Below the pieces are notes generated by a model, which was not told the DNA's origin, searched no databases, and saw only the letters and a program-made list of their open reading frames with translations. DNA of 64,000 bases, from positions 19,416,688 to 19,480,687 of the forward strand of contig OZ059895.1 of the NCBI GenBank assembly GCA_964057225.1, read 5' to 3'. Source of the stretch: Auanema rhodensis (taxonomy: Eukaryota > Nematoda > Chromadorea > Rhabditida > Rhabditidae). The translations under genes and the position numbers were made by a program. Of this stretch, positions 14,376 through 27,250 are shown one piece after another. Position 1 is the first letter of the stretch, and every line of letters starts with the position of its first letter.

Positions 14376-16660
14376 AGGGAATCTACATTTGAAAACCACA
14401 TCTCTTTATCTTTCACGTGAAGCGAGTTACATACCAAGTGCACATCACGTGTACATTTAATTAGCATAAATTAAAGTTCACGTAAATTTCAAAGTAATGG
14501 TTACCATGCACCAATATCAATAAAAATTTGTTTTAAGACTAATATGGACATGATAAATCTATTTTTGAAAACCGCATCTCTTCATCTTTCACGTGAAGCA
14601 AGTTACATACCAAGTGCACATCACGTGTACATTTAATTAGCATAAATTAAAGTTCACGTAAATTTCAAAGTCATGGTTACCATGCACCAATATCAATAAA
14701 AACTTGTTTTTAGACTAATATGGACATGGAGAATCTAATTTTGAAAACCGCATCTCTTCATCTTTCACGTGAAGCGAGTTACATACCAAGTGCACATCAC
14801 GTGTACACTTAATTAGCATAAATTAAAGTTCACGTAAATTTCAAAGTTATGGTTAACATGCACCAATATCGATAAAAATTTGTTTTAAGACTAATATGGA
14901 CATGAGAAATCTAATTTTGAAAACCGCATCTCTTCATCTTTCACGTGAAGCGAGTTACATACCAAGTGCACATCACGTGTACATTTAATTAGCATAAATT
15001 AAAGTTCACGTAAATTTCAAAGTCATGGTTAACATGCACCAATATCAATAAAAATTAGTTTTTAGACTAATATGGACATGGGGAATCTAATTTTGAAAAC
15101 CGCATCTCTTTATCTTTCACGTGAAGCGAGTTACATACCAAGTGCACATCACGTGTACATTTAATTAGCATAAATTAAGGTCACGTAAATATCAAAGTCA
15201 TGGTTACCATGCATCAATATCAATCAAAATTTGTTTTAAGACTAATATGGACATGAGAAATCTATTTTTGAAAACCGCATCTCTTCATCTTTCACGTGAA
15301 GCAAGTTACATACCAAGTGCACATCACGTGTACATTTAATTAGCATAAATTAAAGTTCACGTAAATATCAAAGTCATGGTTACCATGCACCAATATCGAT
15401 AAAAATTTGTTTTAAGACTAATATGGACATGAGAAATCTAATTTTGAAAACCGCATCTCTTCATCTTTCACGTGAAGCGAGTTACATACCAAGTGCACAT
15501 CACGTGTACATTTAATTAGCATAAATTAAGGTCACGTAAATATCAAAGTCATGGTTACCATGCATCAATATCAATCAAAATTTGTTTTAAGACTAATATG
15601 GACATGAGAAATCTATTTTTGAAAACCGCATCTCTTCATCTTTCACGTGAAGCAAGTTACATACCAAGTGCACATCACGTGTACATTTAATTAGCATAAA
15701 TTAAAGTTCACGTAAATATCAAAGTCATGGTTACCATGCACCAATATCGATAAAAATTAGTTTTTAGACTAATATGGACATGGGGAATCTAATTTTGAAA
15801 ACCGCATCTCTTTATCTTTCACGTGAAGCGAGTTACATACCAAGTGCACATCACGTGTACATTTAATTAGCATAAATTAAGGTCACGTAAATATCAAAGT
15901 CATGGTTACCATGCATCAATATCAATCAAAATTTGTTTTAAGACTAATATGGACATGAGAAATCTATTTTTGAAAACCGCATCTCTTCATCTTTCACGTG
16001 AAGCAAGTTACATACCAAGTGCACATCACGTGTACATTTAATTAGCATAAATTAAAGTTCACGTAAATATCAAAGTCATGGTTACCATGCACCAATATCG
16101 ATAAAAATTTGTTTTAAGACTAATATGGACATGAGAAATCTAATTTTGAAAACCGCATCTCTTCATCTTTCACGTGAAGCGAGTTACATACCAAGTGCAC
16201 ATCACGTGTACATTTAATTAGCATAAATTAAAGTTCACGTAAATTTCAAAGTCATGGTTACCATGCACCAATATCAATAAAAACTTGTTTTTAGACTAAT
16301 ATGGACATAGGGAATCTACATTTGAAAACCACATCTCTTTATCTTTCACGTGAAGCGAGTTACATACCAAGTGCACATCACGTGTACATTTAATTAGCAT
16401 AAATTAAAGTTCACGTAAATTTCAAAGTAATGGTTACCATGCACCAATATCAATAAAAATTTGTTTTAAGACTAATATGGACATGAGAAATCTATTTTTG
16501 AAAACCGCGTCTCTTCATCTTTCACGTGAAGCAAGTTACATACCAAGTGCACATCACGTGTACATTTAATTAGCATAAATTAAAGTTCACGTAAATATCA
16601 AAGTCATGGTTACCATGCACCAATATCAATAAAAACTTGTTTTTAGACTAATATGGACAT
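14376..16660 (+). repeat. 2,285-bp 13-monomer tandem duplication, unit 2
   Basis: Unit 2 directly abuts unit 1 and matches it until ATGGACAT, after which it continues with GGAGAAT whereas unit 1 continues with AGGGAAT. Private differences from unit 1 are fewer here, so unit 1 seems to have gathered more changes. It includes its own set of three 351-bp dimers at 15118-16170. Confidence 0.85.
15118..16170 (+). repeat. 351-bp dimer repeat inside 13-mer unit 2, three copies
   Basis: The AAGGTCACG marker falls at 15177, 15528 and 15879. The three dimers are the exact counterpart, at an offset of 2285, of those at 12833-13885. They lack the private changes seen there. Confidence 0.82.
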
Positions 16661-18856
16661 GGAGAATCTAATTTTGAAAACCGCATCTCTTCATCTTTCA
16701 CGTGAAGCGAGTTACATACCAAGTGCACATCACGTGTACACTTAATTAGCATAAATTAAAGTTCACGTAAATATCAAAGTCATGGTTACCATGCACCAAT
16801 ATCGATAAAAATTTGTTTTAAGACTAATATGGACATGAGAAATCTAATTTTGAAAACCGCATCTCTTCATCTTTCACGTGAAGCGAGTTACATACCAAGT
16901 GCACATCACGTGTACATTTAATTAGCATAAATTAAAGTTCACGTAAATTTCAAAGTCATGGTTAACATGCACCAATATCAATAAAAATTAGTTTTTAGAC
17001 TAATATGGACATGGGGAATCTAATTTTGAAAACCGCATCTCTTTATCTTTCACGTGAAGCGAGTTACATACCAAGTGCACATCACGTGTACATTGAATTA
17101 GCATAAATTAAAGTTCACATAAATTTCAAAGTCATGGTTACCATGCACCAATATCAATAAAAACTTGTTTTTAGACTAATATGGACATAGGGAATCTACA
17201 TTTGAAAACCACATCTCTTTATCTTTCACGTGAAGCGAGTTACATACCAAGTGCACATCACGTGTACATTTAATTAGCATAAATTAAAGTTCACGTAAAT
17301 TTCAAAGTCATGGTTACCATGCACCAATATCAATAAAAATTTGTTTTTAGACTAATATGGACATGGGGAATCTATTTTTGAAAACCGCATCTCTTCATCT
17401 TTCACGTGAAGCGAGTTACATACCAAGTGCACATCACGTGTACACTTAATTAGCATAAATTAAAGTTCACGTAAATTTCAAAGTCATGGTTACCATGCAC
17501 CAATATCAATCAAAATTTGTTTTAAGACTAATATGGACATGAGAAATCTATTTTTGAAAACCGCATCTCTTCATCTTTCACGTGAAGCAAGTTACATACC
17601 AAGTGTACATCACGTGTACATTTAATTAGCATAAATTAAAGTTCACGTAAATTTTAAAGTCATGGTTACCATGCACCAATACCAATACTAATTTGTTTTT
17701 AGACTAATATGGACATGGGGAATCTAATTTTGAAAACCGCATCTCTTTTTCTTTCACGTGAAGCGAGTTACATACCAAGTGCACATCATGTGTACACTTA
17801 ATAAGTATAAATTAAAGTTCACGTAAATTTCAAAGTCATGGTTACCATGCACCAAAATCAATAAAAATTTGTTTTTAGACTAATATGGACATGGGGAATC
17901 TAATTTTGGAAACCGCATCTCTTCATCTTTCACGTGAAGCCAGTTACATACCAAGTGCACATCACGTGTACATTTAATTAGCATAAATTAAAGTTCACGT
18001 AAATTTCAAAGTCATGGTTACCATGCACCAATATCAATAAAAATTTGTTTTTAGACTAATATGGACATGGGGAATCTATTTTTGAAAACCGCATCTCTTC
18101 ATCTTTCACGTGAAGCGAGTTACATACCAAGTGCACATCACGTGTACACTTAATTAGCATAAATTAAAGTTCACGTAAATTTCAAAGTCATGGTTAACAT
18201 GCACCAATATCAATAAAAATTTGTTTTTAGACTAATATGGACATGGGGAATCTAATTTTGAAAACCGCATCTCTTTATCTTTCACGTGAAGCGAGTTACA
18301 TACCAAGTGCACATCACGTGTACATTTAATTAGCATAAATTAAGGTCACGTAAATATCAAAGTCATGGTTACCATGCACCAATATCAATCAAAATTTGTT
18401 TTAAGACTAATATGGACATGAGAAATCTATTTTTGAAAACCGCATCTCTTCATCTTTCACGTGAAGCAAGTTACATACCAAGTGTACATCACGTGTACAT
18501 TTAATTAGCATAAATTAAAGTTCACGTAAATTTCAAAGTCATGGTTACCATGCACCAATATCAATAAAAACTTGTTTTTAGACTAATATGGACATGGAGA
18601 ATCTAATTTTGAAAACAGCATCTCTTCATCTTTCACGTGAAGCGAGTTACATACCAAGTGCACATCACGTGTACACTTAATTAGCATAAATTAAAGTTCA
18701 CGTAAATTTCAAAGTTATGGTTAACATGCACCAATATCGATAAAAATTTGTTTTAAGACTAATATGGACATGAGAAATCTAATTTTGAAAACCGCATCTC
18801 TTCATCTTTCATGTGAAGCGAGTTACATACCAAGTGCACATCACGTGTACACTTAA
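15292..18856 (+). repeat. 3.56-kb segmental duplication, copy 2 (partner 7205-10768)
   Basis: This is the partner of 7205-10768. Its right edge coincides with the end of sector A: the match breaks where this copy reads TTAATAAGCACAAATT and the first copy reads TTAATTAGCATAAATT. Its left part lies inside the second unit of the 13-mer tandem duplication, so the two duplications overlap and must have arisen at different times. Confidence 0.85.
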
Positions 18857-19049
18857 TAAGCACAAATTAAAGTTCACGTAAATTTCAAAGTCATGGTTAC
18901 CATGCACCAAAATCAATAAAAATTTGTTTTTAGACTAATATGGACATGGGGAATCTAATTTTGAAAACCGCATCTCTTCATCTTTTACGTGAAGCCAGTT
19001 ACATACCAAGTGCACATCACGTGTACATTTAATTAGCATAAATTAAAGT

Positions 19050-19601
19050 TCACGTAAATTTCAAAGTCATGGTTACCATGCACCAATATCAATAAAAATT
19101 TGTTTTAAGACTAATATGGACATGAGAAATCTAATATTGGAAACCGCATCTCTTCATCTTTCACGTGAAGCGAGTTACATATCAAGTGCACATCACGTGT
19201 ACACTTAATTAGCATAAATTAAAGTTCACGTAAATTTCAAAGTCATGGTTAACATGCACCAATATCAATAAAAATTTGTTTTTAGACTAATATGGACATG
19301 GGGAATCTAATTTTAAAAACCACATCTCTTTATCTTTCACGTGAAGCGAGTTACATACCAAGTGCACATCACGTGTACATTTAATTAGCATAAATTAAAG
19401 TTCACGTAAATTTCAAAGTCATGGTTACCATGCACCAATATCAATAAAAATTTGTTTTGAGACTAATATGGACATGAGAAATCTAATTTTGAAAACCGCA
19501 TCTCTTCATCTTTCACGTGAAGCGAGTTACATATCAAGTGCACATCACGTGTACACTTAATTAGCATAAATTAAAGTTCACGTAAATTTCAAAGTCATGG
19601 T
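19050..19601 (+). repeat. 552-bp block duplicated at 27313-27864
   Basis: This block of about three monomers matches 27313-27864 at an offset of 8263. Shared rare markers are AATCTAATATTGG (19128/27391), TTTTAAAAACCACATC (19311/27574) and TTTTGAGAC (19455/27718). The match fails at the C/A site of the dyad near 19602. It lies just right of the sector boundary. Confidence 0.75.
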
Positions 19602-19689
19602 TAACATGCACCAATATCAATAAAAATTTGTTTTTAGACTAATATGGACATGGGGAATCTAATTTTGAAAACCGCATCTCTTTATCTTT

Positions 19690-19864
19690 CACGTGAAGCG
19701 AGTTACATACCAAGTGCACATCAGGTGTACATTTAATTAGCATAAATTAAAATTCACGTAAATTTCAAAGTCATGGTTAACATGCACCAATATCAATAAA
19801 AGTTTTTTTTAGACTAATATGGACATGGGGAATTTAATTTTGGAAACCGCATCTCTTTCTCTTT
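19690..19864 (+). repeat. Rare 175-bp monomer with eight-T run, second copy
   Basis: This is the sector B counterpart of the unit at 3517-3691, sharing the AAAAG plus eight-T tract, GGGAATTTAA and the TCTCTTTGACGTG end. It also carries CAGGTG at box 2. The TCTTTCTCTTTGACGTG end became common in sector B (near 20391, 23202, 28121, 29001, 30937, 34097, 39376, 42543, 52391, 57314, 58722), so this monomer lineage was amplified there. Confidence 0.7.
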
Positions 19865-22199
19865 GACGTGAAGCGAGTTACATACCAAGTGCACATCACG
19901 TGTACACTTAATTAGCACAAATTAAAGTTCACGTAAATTTCAAAGTCATGGTTACCATGCACCAATATCAATAAAAATTTGTTTTTAGACTAATATGGAC
20001 ATGGGGAATCTAATTTTGGAAACCACATCTCTTTATCTTTCACGTGAAGCGAGTTACATACCAAGTGCACATCACGTGTACATTGAATTAGCATAAATTA
20101 AAGTTCACGTAAATTTCAAAGTCATGGTTACCATGCACCAATATCAATAAAAATTTGTTTTTAGACTAATATGGACATGGGGAATCTAATTTTGAAAACC
20201 ACATCTCTTTATCTTTCACGTGAAGCGAGTTACATACCAAGTGCACATCACGTGTACACTTAATTAGCACAAATTAAAGTTCACGTAAATTTCAAAGTCA
20301 TGGTTACCATGCACCAATATCAATAAAAATTTGTTTTTAGACTAATATGGACATGGGGAATCTAATTTTGGAAACCACATCTCTTTCTCTTTGACGTGAA
20401 GCGAGTTACATACCAAGTGCACATCACGTGTACACTTAATTAGCACAAATTAAAGTTCACGTAAATTTCAAAGTCATGGTTACCATGCACCAATATCAAT
20501 AAAAATCTGTTTTTAGACTAATATGGACATGGGGAATCTAATTTTGAAAACCACATCTCTTTATCTTTCACGTGAAGCGAGTTACATACCAAGTGCACAT
20601 CACGTGTACATTGAATTAGCATAAATTAAAGTTCACGTAAATTTCAAAGTCATGGTTACCATGCACCAATATCAATAAAAATTTGTTTTTAGACTAATAT
20701 GGACATGGGGAATCTAATTTTGAAAACCACATCTCTTTATCTTTCACGTGAAGCGAGTTACATACCAAGTGCACATCACGTGTACATTTAATTAGCATAA
20801 ATTAAAGTTCACGTAAATTTCAAAGTCATGGTTAACATGCACCAATATCAATAAAAACTTGTTTTTAGACTAATATGGACATGGGGAATCTATTTTTGAA
20901 AACCGCATCTCTTCATCTTTCACGTGAAGCGAGTTACATACCAAGTGCACATCACGTGTACACTTAATTAGCATAAATTAAAGTTCACGTAAATTTCGAA
21001 GTCATGGTTAACATGCACCAATATCAATAAAAATTTGTTTTTAGACTAATATGGACATGGGGAATCTAATTTTGAAAACCGCATCTCTTTATCTTTCACG
21101 TGAAGCGAGTTACATACCAAGTGCACATCACGTGTACATTTAATTAGCATAAATTAAAGTTCACGTAAATTTCAAAGTCATGGTTACCATGCACCAATAT
21201 CAATAAAAATTTGTTTTTAGACTAATATGGACATGGGGAATCTATTTTTAAAAACCGCATCTCTTCATCTTTCACGTGAAGCGAGTTACATACCAAGTGC
21301 ACATCACGTGTACACTTAATTAGCATAAATTAAAGTTCACGTAAATTTCAAAGTCATGGTTACCATGCACCAATATCAATAAAAATTTGTTTTTAGACTA
21401 ATATGGACATGGGGAATCTATTTTTGAAAACCGCATCTCTTCATCTTTCACGTGAAACGAGTTACATACCAAGTGCACATCACGTGTACACTTAATTAGC
21501 ATAAATTAAAGTTCACGTAAATTTCAAAGTCATGGTTAACATGCACCAATATCAATAAAAATTTGTTTTTAGACTAATATGGACATGGGGAATCTAATTT
21601 TGAAAACCGCATCTCTTTATCTTTCACTTGAAGCGAGTTACATACCAAGTGCACATCACGTGTACATTTAATTAGCATAAATTAAAGTTCACGTAAATTT
21701 CGAAGTCATGGTTACCATGCACCAATATCAATAAAAATTTGTTTTAAGACTAATATGGACATGAGAAATCTAATTTTGAAAACCGCATCTCTTTATCTTT
21801 CACGTGAAGCGAGTTACATACCAAGTGCACATCACGTGTACATTGAATTAGCATAAATTAAAGTTCACGTAAATTTCAAAGTCATGGTTACCATGCACCA
21901 ATATCAATAAAAATTTGTTTTTAGACTAATATGGACATGGGGAATCTAATTTTGAAAACCGCATCTCTTTATCTTACACGTGAAGCGAGTTACATACCAA
22001 GTGCACATCATGTGTACACTTAATAAGCATAAATTAAAGTTCACGTAAATTTCAAAGTCATGGTTAACATGCACCAATATCAATAAAAATTTGTTTTTAG
22101 ACTAATATGGACAAGGGGAATCTAATTTTGAAAACCGCATCTCTTTATCTTTCACGTGAAGCGAGTTACATACCAAGTGCACATCACGTGTACATTTAA

Positions 22200-24235
22200 T
22201 TAGCATAAATTAAAGTTCACGTAAATTTCAAAGTCATGGTTACCATGCACCAATATCAATAAAAATTTGTTTTTAGACTAATATGGACATGGGGAATCTA
22301 ATTTTGAAAACCACATCTCTTTATCTTTCACGTGAAGCGAGTTACATACCAAGTGCACATCACGTGTACATTGAATTAGCATAAATTAAAGTTCACATAA
22401 ATTTCAAAGTCATGGTTACCATGCACCAATATCAATAAAAATTTGTTATTAGACTAATATGGACATGGGGAATCTAATTTTGAAAACCACATCTCTTTAT
22501 CTTCCACGTGAAGCGAGTTACATACCAAGTGCACATCACGTGTACATTTAATTAGCATAAATTAAAGTTCACGTAAATTTCCAAGTCATGGTTACCATGC
22601 ACCAATATCAATAAAAACTTGTTTTTAGACTAATATGGACATGGGGAATCTATTTTTGAAAACCGCATCTCTTCATCTTTCACGTGAAGCGAGTTACATA
22701 CCAAGTGCACATCACGTGTACATTGAATTAGCATAAATTAAAGTTCACGTAAATTTCAAAGTCATGGTTAACATGCACCAATATCAATAAAAATTTGTTT
22801 TTAGACTAATATGGACATGGGGAATCTAATTTTGAAAACCACATCTCTTTATCTTTCACGTGAAGCGAGTTACATACCAAGTGCACATCACGTGTACATT
22901 GAATTAGCATAAATTAAAGTTCACGTAAATTTCAAAGTCATGGTTACCATGCACCAATATCAATAAAAATTTGTTTTTAGACTAATATGGACATGGGGAA
23001 TCTAATTTTGAAAACCGCATCTCTTTATCTTTCACGTGAAGCGAGTTACATACCAAGTGCACATCACGTGTACATTTAATTAGCATAAATTAAAGTTCAC
23101 GTAAATTTCAAAGTGATGGTTAACATGCACCAATATCAATAAAAATTTTTTTTAGACTAATATGGACATGGGGAATCTAATTTTGAAAACCGCATCTCTT
23201 TCTCTTTGACGTGAAGCGAGTTACATACCAAGTGCACATCACGTGTACACTTAATTAGCACAAATTAAAGTTCACGTAAATTTCAAAGTCATGGTTACCA
23301 TGCACCAATATCAATAAAAATCTGTTTTTAGACTAATATGGACATGGGGAATCTAATTTTGAAAACCACATCTCTTTATCTTTCACGTGAAGCGAGTTAC
23401 ATACCAAGTGCACATCACGTGTACATTGAATTAGCATAAATTAAAGTTCACGTAAATTTCAAAGTCATGGTTACCATGCACCAATATCAATAAAAATTTG
23501 TTTTTAGACTAATATGGACATGGGGAATCTAATTTTGAAAACCACATCTCTTTATCTTTCACGTGAAGCGAGTTACATACCGAGTGCACATCACGTGTAT
23601 ATTTAATTAGCATAAATTAAAGTTCACGTAAATTTCAAAGTCATGGTTAACATGCACCAATATCAATAAAAACTTGTTTGTAGACTAATATGGACATGGG
23701 GAATCTATTTTTGAAAACCGCATCTCTTCATCTTTCACGTGAAGCGAGTTACATACCAAGTGCACATCACGTGTACACTTAATTAGCATAAATTAAAGTT
23801 CACGTAAATTTCGAAGTCATGGTTAACATGCACCAATATCAATAAAAATTTGTTTTTAGACTAATATGGACATGGGGAATCTAATTTTGAAAACCGCATC
23901 TCTTTATCTTTCACGTGAAGCGAGTTACATACCAAGTGCACATCACGTGTACATTTAATTAGCATAAATTAAAGTTCACGTAAATTTCAAAGTCATGGTT
24001 ACCATGCACCAATATCAATAAAAATTTGTTATTAGACTAATATGGACATGGGGAATCTATTTTTAAAAACCGCATCTCTTTATCTTCCACGTGAAGCGAG
24101 TTACATACCAAGTGCACATCACGTGTACACTTAATTAGCATAGATTAAAGTTCACGTAAATTTCAAAGTCATGGTTACCATGCACCAATATCAATAAAAA
24201 TTTGTTTTTAGACTAATATGGACATGGGGAATCTA
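22200..24235 (+). repeat. 2.0-kb segmental duplication, copy 1 (partner 29929-31964)
   Basis: This matches at an offset of 7729. Markers are TTATTAG (22446/30175), AAGTGATGG (23112/30841), CCGAGTGC (23580/31309) and GCATAGATT (24138/31867). Copy 1 has TTTGTAGAC near 23678, which is private. The match ends at CTAATTTTG against CTATTTTTG. It carries one round of the hexamer markers later found in tandem. Confidence 0.8.
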
Positions 24236-25847
24236 ATTTTGAAAACCGCATCTCTTTATCTTTCACGTGAAGCGAGTTACATACCAAGTGCACATCACGT
24301 GTACATTTAATTAGCATAAATTAAAGTTCACGTAAATTTCAAAGTCATGGTTACCATGCACCAATATCAATAAAAATTTGTTTTTAGACTAATATGGACA
24401 TGGGGAATCTATTTTTGAAAACCGCATCTCTTCATCTTTCACGTGAAGCGAGTTACATACCAAGTGCACATCACGTGTACACTTAATTAGCACAAATTAA
24501 AGTTCACGTAAATTTCAAAGTCATGGTTACCATGCACCAATATCAATAAAAATCTGTTTTTAGACTAATATGGACATGGGGAATCTAATTTTGAAAACCA
24601 CATCTCTTTATCTTTCACGTGAAGCGAGTTACATACCAAGTGCACATCACGTGTACATTGAATTAGCATAAATTAAAGTTCACGTAAATTTCAAAGTCAT
24701 GGTTACCATGCACCAATATCAATAAAAATTTGTTTTTAGACTAATATGGACATGGGGAATCTAATTTTGAAAACCGCATCTCTTTATCTTTCACGTGAAG
24801 CGAACTACATACCAAGTGCACATCACGTGTACATTGAATTAGCATAAATTAAAGTTCACGTAAATTTCAAAGTCATGGTTACCATGCACCAATATCAATA
24901 AAAATTTGTTTTTAGACTAATATGGACTTGGGGAATCTAATTTTGAAAACCACATCTCTTTATCTTTCACGTGAAGCGAGTTACATACCAAGTGCACATC
25001 ACGTGTATATTTAATTAGCATAAATTAAAGTTCACGTAAATTTCAAAGTCATGGTTAACATGCACCAATATCAATAAAAACTTGTTTTTAGACTAATATG
25101 GACATGGGGAATCTATTTTTGAAAACCGCATCTCTTCATCTTTCACGTGAAGCGAGTTACATACCAAGTGCACATCACGTGTACACTTAATTAGCATAAA
25201 TTAAAGTTCACGTAAATTTCGAAGTCATGGTTAACATGCACCAATATCAATAAAAATTTGTTTTTAGACTAATATGGACATGGGGAATCTAATTTTGAAA
25301 ACCGCATCTCTTTATCTTTCACGTGAAGCGAGTTACATACCAAGTGCACATCACGTGTACATTTAATTAGCATAAATTAAAGTTCACGTAAATTTCAAAG
25401 TCATGGTTACCATGCACCAATATCAATAAAAATTGGTTTTTAGACTAATATGGACATGGGGAATCTATTTTTAAAAACCGCATCTCTTCATCTTTCACGT
25501 GAAGCGAGTTACATACCAAGTGCACATCACGTGTACACTTAATTAGCATAAATTAAAGTTCACGTAAATTTCAAAGTCATGGTTACCATGCACCAATATC
25601 AATAAAAATTTGTTTTTAGACTAATATGGACATGGGGAATCTATTTTTGAAAACCGCATCTCTTCATCTTTCACGTGAAACGAGTTACATACCAAGTGCA
25701 CATCACGTGTACACTTAATTAGCATAAATTAAAGTTCACGTAAATTTCAAAGTCATGGTTAACATGCACCAATATCAATAAAAATTTGTTTTTAGACTAA
25801 TATGGACATGGGGAATCTAATTTTGAAAACCGCATCTCTTTATCTTT

Positions 25848-26016
25848 CACTCCATAAAAATTTGTTTTTAGACTAATATGGACTTAATTAGCATAAATTA
25901 AAGTTCACGTAAATTTCAAAGTCATGGTTACCATGCACCAATATCAATAAAAATCTGTTTTTAGACTAATATGGACATGGGGAATCTAATTTTGAAAACC
26001 ACATCTCTTTATCTTT
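25848..26016 (+). repeat. 169-bp chimeric monomer, copy 1
   Basis: The unit starts normally with TCTTTCAC, then TCC, then a copy of monomer positions 107-136 (ATAAAAATTTG to ATATGGAC), then jumps to position 44 (TTAATTAGC) and continues normally. Positions 4-43 (40 nt) are thus replaced by 33 nt at 25851-25883, removing both most of box 1 and all of box 2. A shared AC at the second junction is possible microhomology. It is identical in structure to the units at 29889 and 43431. Confidence 0.9.
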
Positions 26017-27250
26017 CACGTGAAGCGAGTTACATACCAAGTGCACATCACGTGTACATTGAATTAGCATAAATTAAAGTTCACGTAAATTTCAAAGTCA
26101 TGGTTACCATGCACCAATATCAATAAAAATTTGTTTTTAGACTAATATGGACATGGGGAATCTAATTTTGAAAACCACATCTCTTTATCTTTCACGTGAA
26201 GCGAGTTACATACCGAGTGCACATCACGTGTATATTTAATTAGCATAAATTAAAGTTCACGTAAATTTCAAAGTCATGGTTAACATGCACCAATATCAAT
26301 AAAAACTTGTTTTTAGACTAATATGGACATGGGGAATCTATTTTTGAAAACCGCATCTCTTCATCTTTCACGTGAAGCGAGTTACATACCAAGTGCACAT
26401 CACGTGTACACTTAATTAGCATAAATTAAAGTTCACGTAAATTTCGAAGTCATGGTTAACATGCACCAATATCAATAAAAATTTGTTTTTAGACTAATAT
26501 GGACATGGGGAATCTAATTTTGAAAACCGCATCTCTTTATCTTTCACGTGAAGCGAGTTACATACCAAGTGCACATCACGTGTACATTTAATTAGCATAA
26601 ATTAAAGTTCACGTAAATTTCAAAGTCATGGTTACCATGCACCAATATCAATAAAAATTTGTTATTAGACTAATATGGACATGGGGAATCTATTTTTAAA
26701 AACCGCATCTCTTTATCTTCCACGTGAAGCGAGTTACATACCAAGTGCACATCACGTGTACACTTAATTAGCATAGATTAAAGTTCACGTAAATTTCAAA
26801 GTCATGGTTACCATGCACCAATATCAATAAAAATTTGTTTTTAGACTAATATGGACATGGGGAATCTATTTTTGAAAACCGCATCTCTTCATCTTTCACG
26901 TGAAGCGAGTTACATACCAAGTGCACATCACGTGTACACTTAATTAGCACAAATTAAAGTTCACGTAAATTTCAAAGTCATGGTTACCATGCACCAATAT
27001 CAATAAAAATCTGTTTTTAGACTAATATGGACATGGGGAATCTAATTTTGAAAACCACATCTCTTTATCTTTCACGTGAAGCGAGTTACATACCAAGTGC
27101 ACATCACGTGTACATTGAATTAGCATAAATTAAAGTTCACGTAAATTTCAAAGTCATGGTTACCATGCACCAATATCAATAAAAATTTGTTTTTAGACTA
27201 ATATGGACATGGGGAATCTAATTTTGAAAACCACATCTCTTTATCTTTCA

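Larger units (their letters stand above)
1..18856 (+). repeat. Sector A: heterogeneous monomer subfamilies
   Basis: This sector is marked by variants not seen further right: AAGCAAG near position 10, AATATCAAAG near 75 (instead of AATTTCAAAG), ATCGATAAAA and ATCAATCAAAA near 105, AAGGTCACG (a one-base deletion making a 175-bp unit), and ATAGGGAATCTACATTTG near 140-155. The last AAGGTCACG lies near 18343 and the last AAGCAAG near 18466. Monomers are arranged in locally repeated combinations listed separately. Several marker variants occur together in the same monomer, so they define true lineages rather than scattered mutations. Confidence 0.85.

Noticed and set aside
25848-25883. Transposon insertion at the irregular monomer
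   Set aside because: The inserted 33 nt is a piece of the same satellite with no terminal repeats or target-site duplication.
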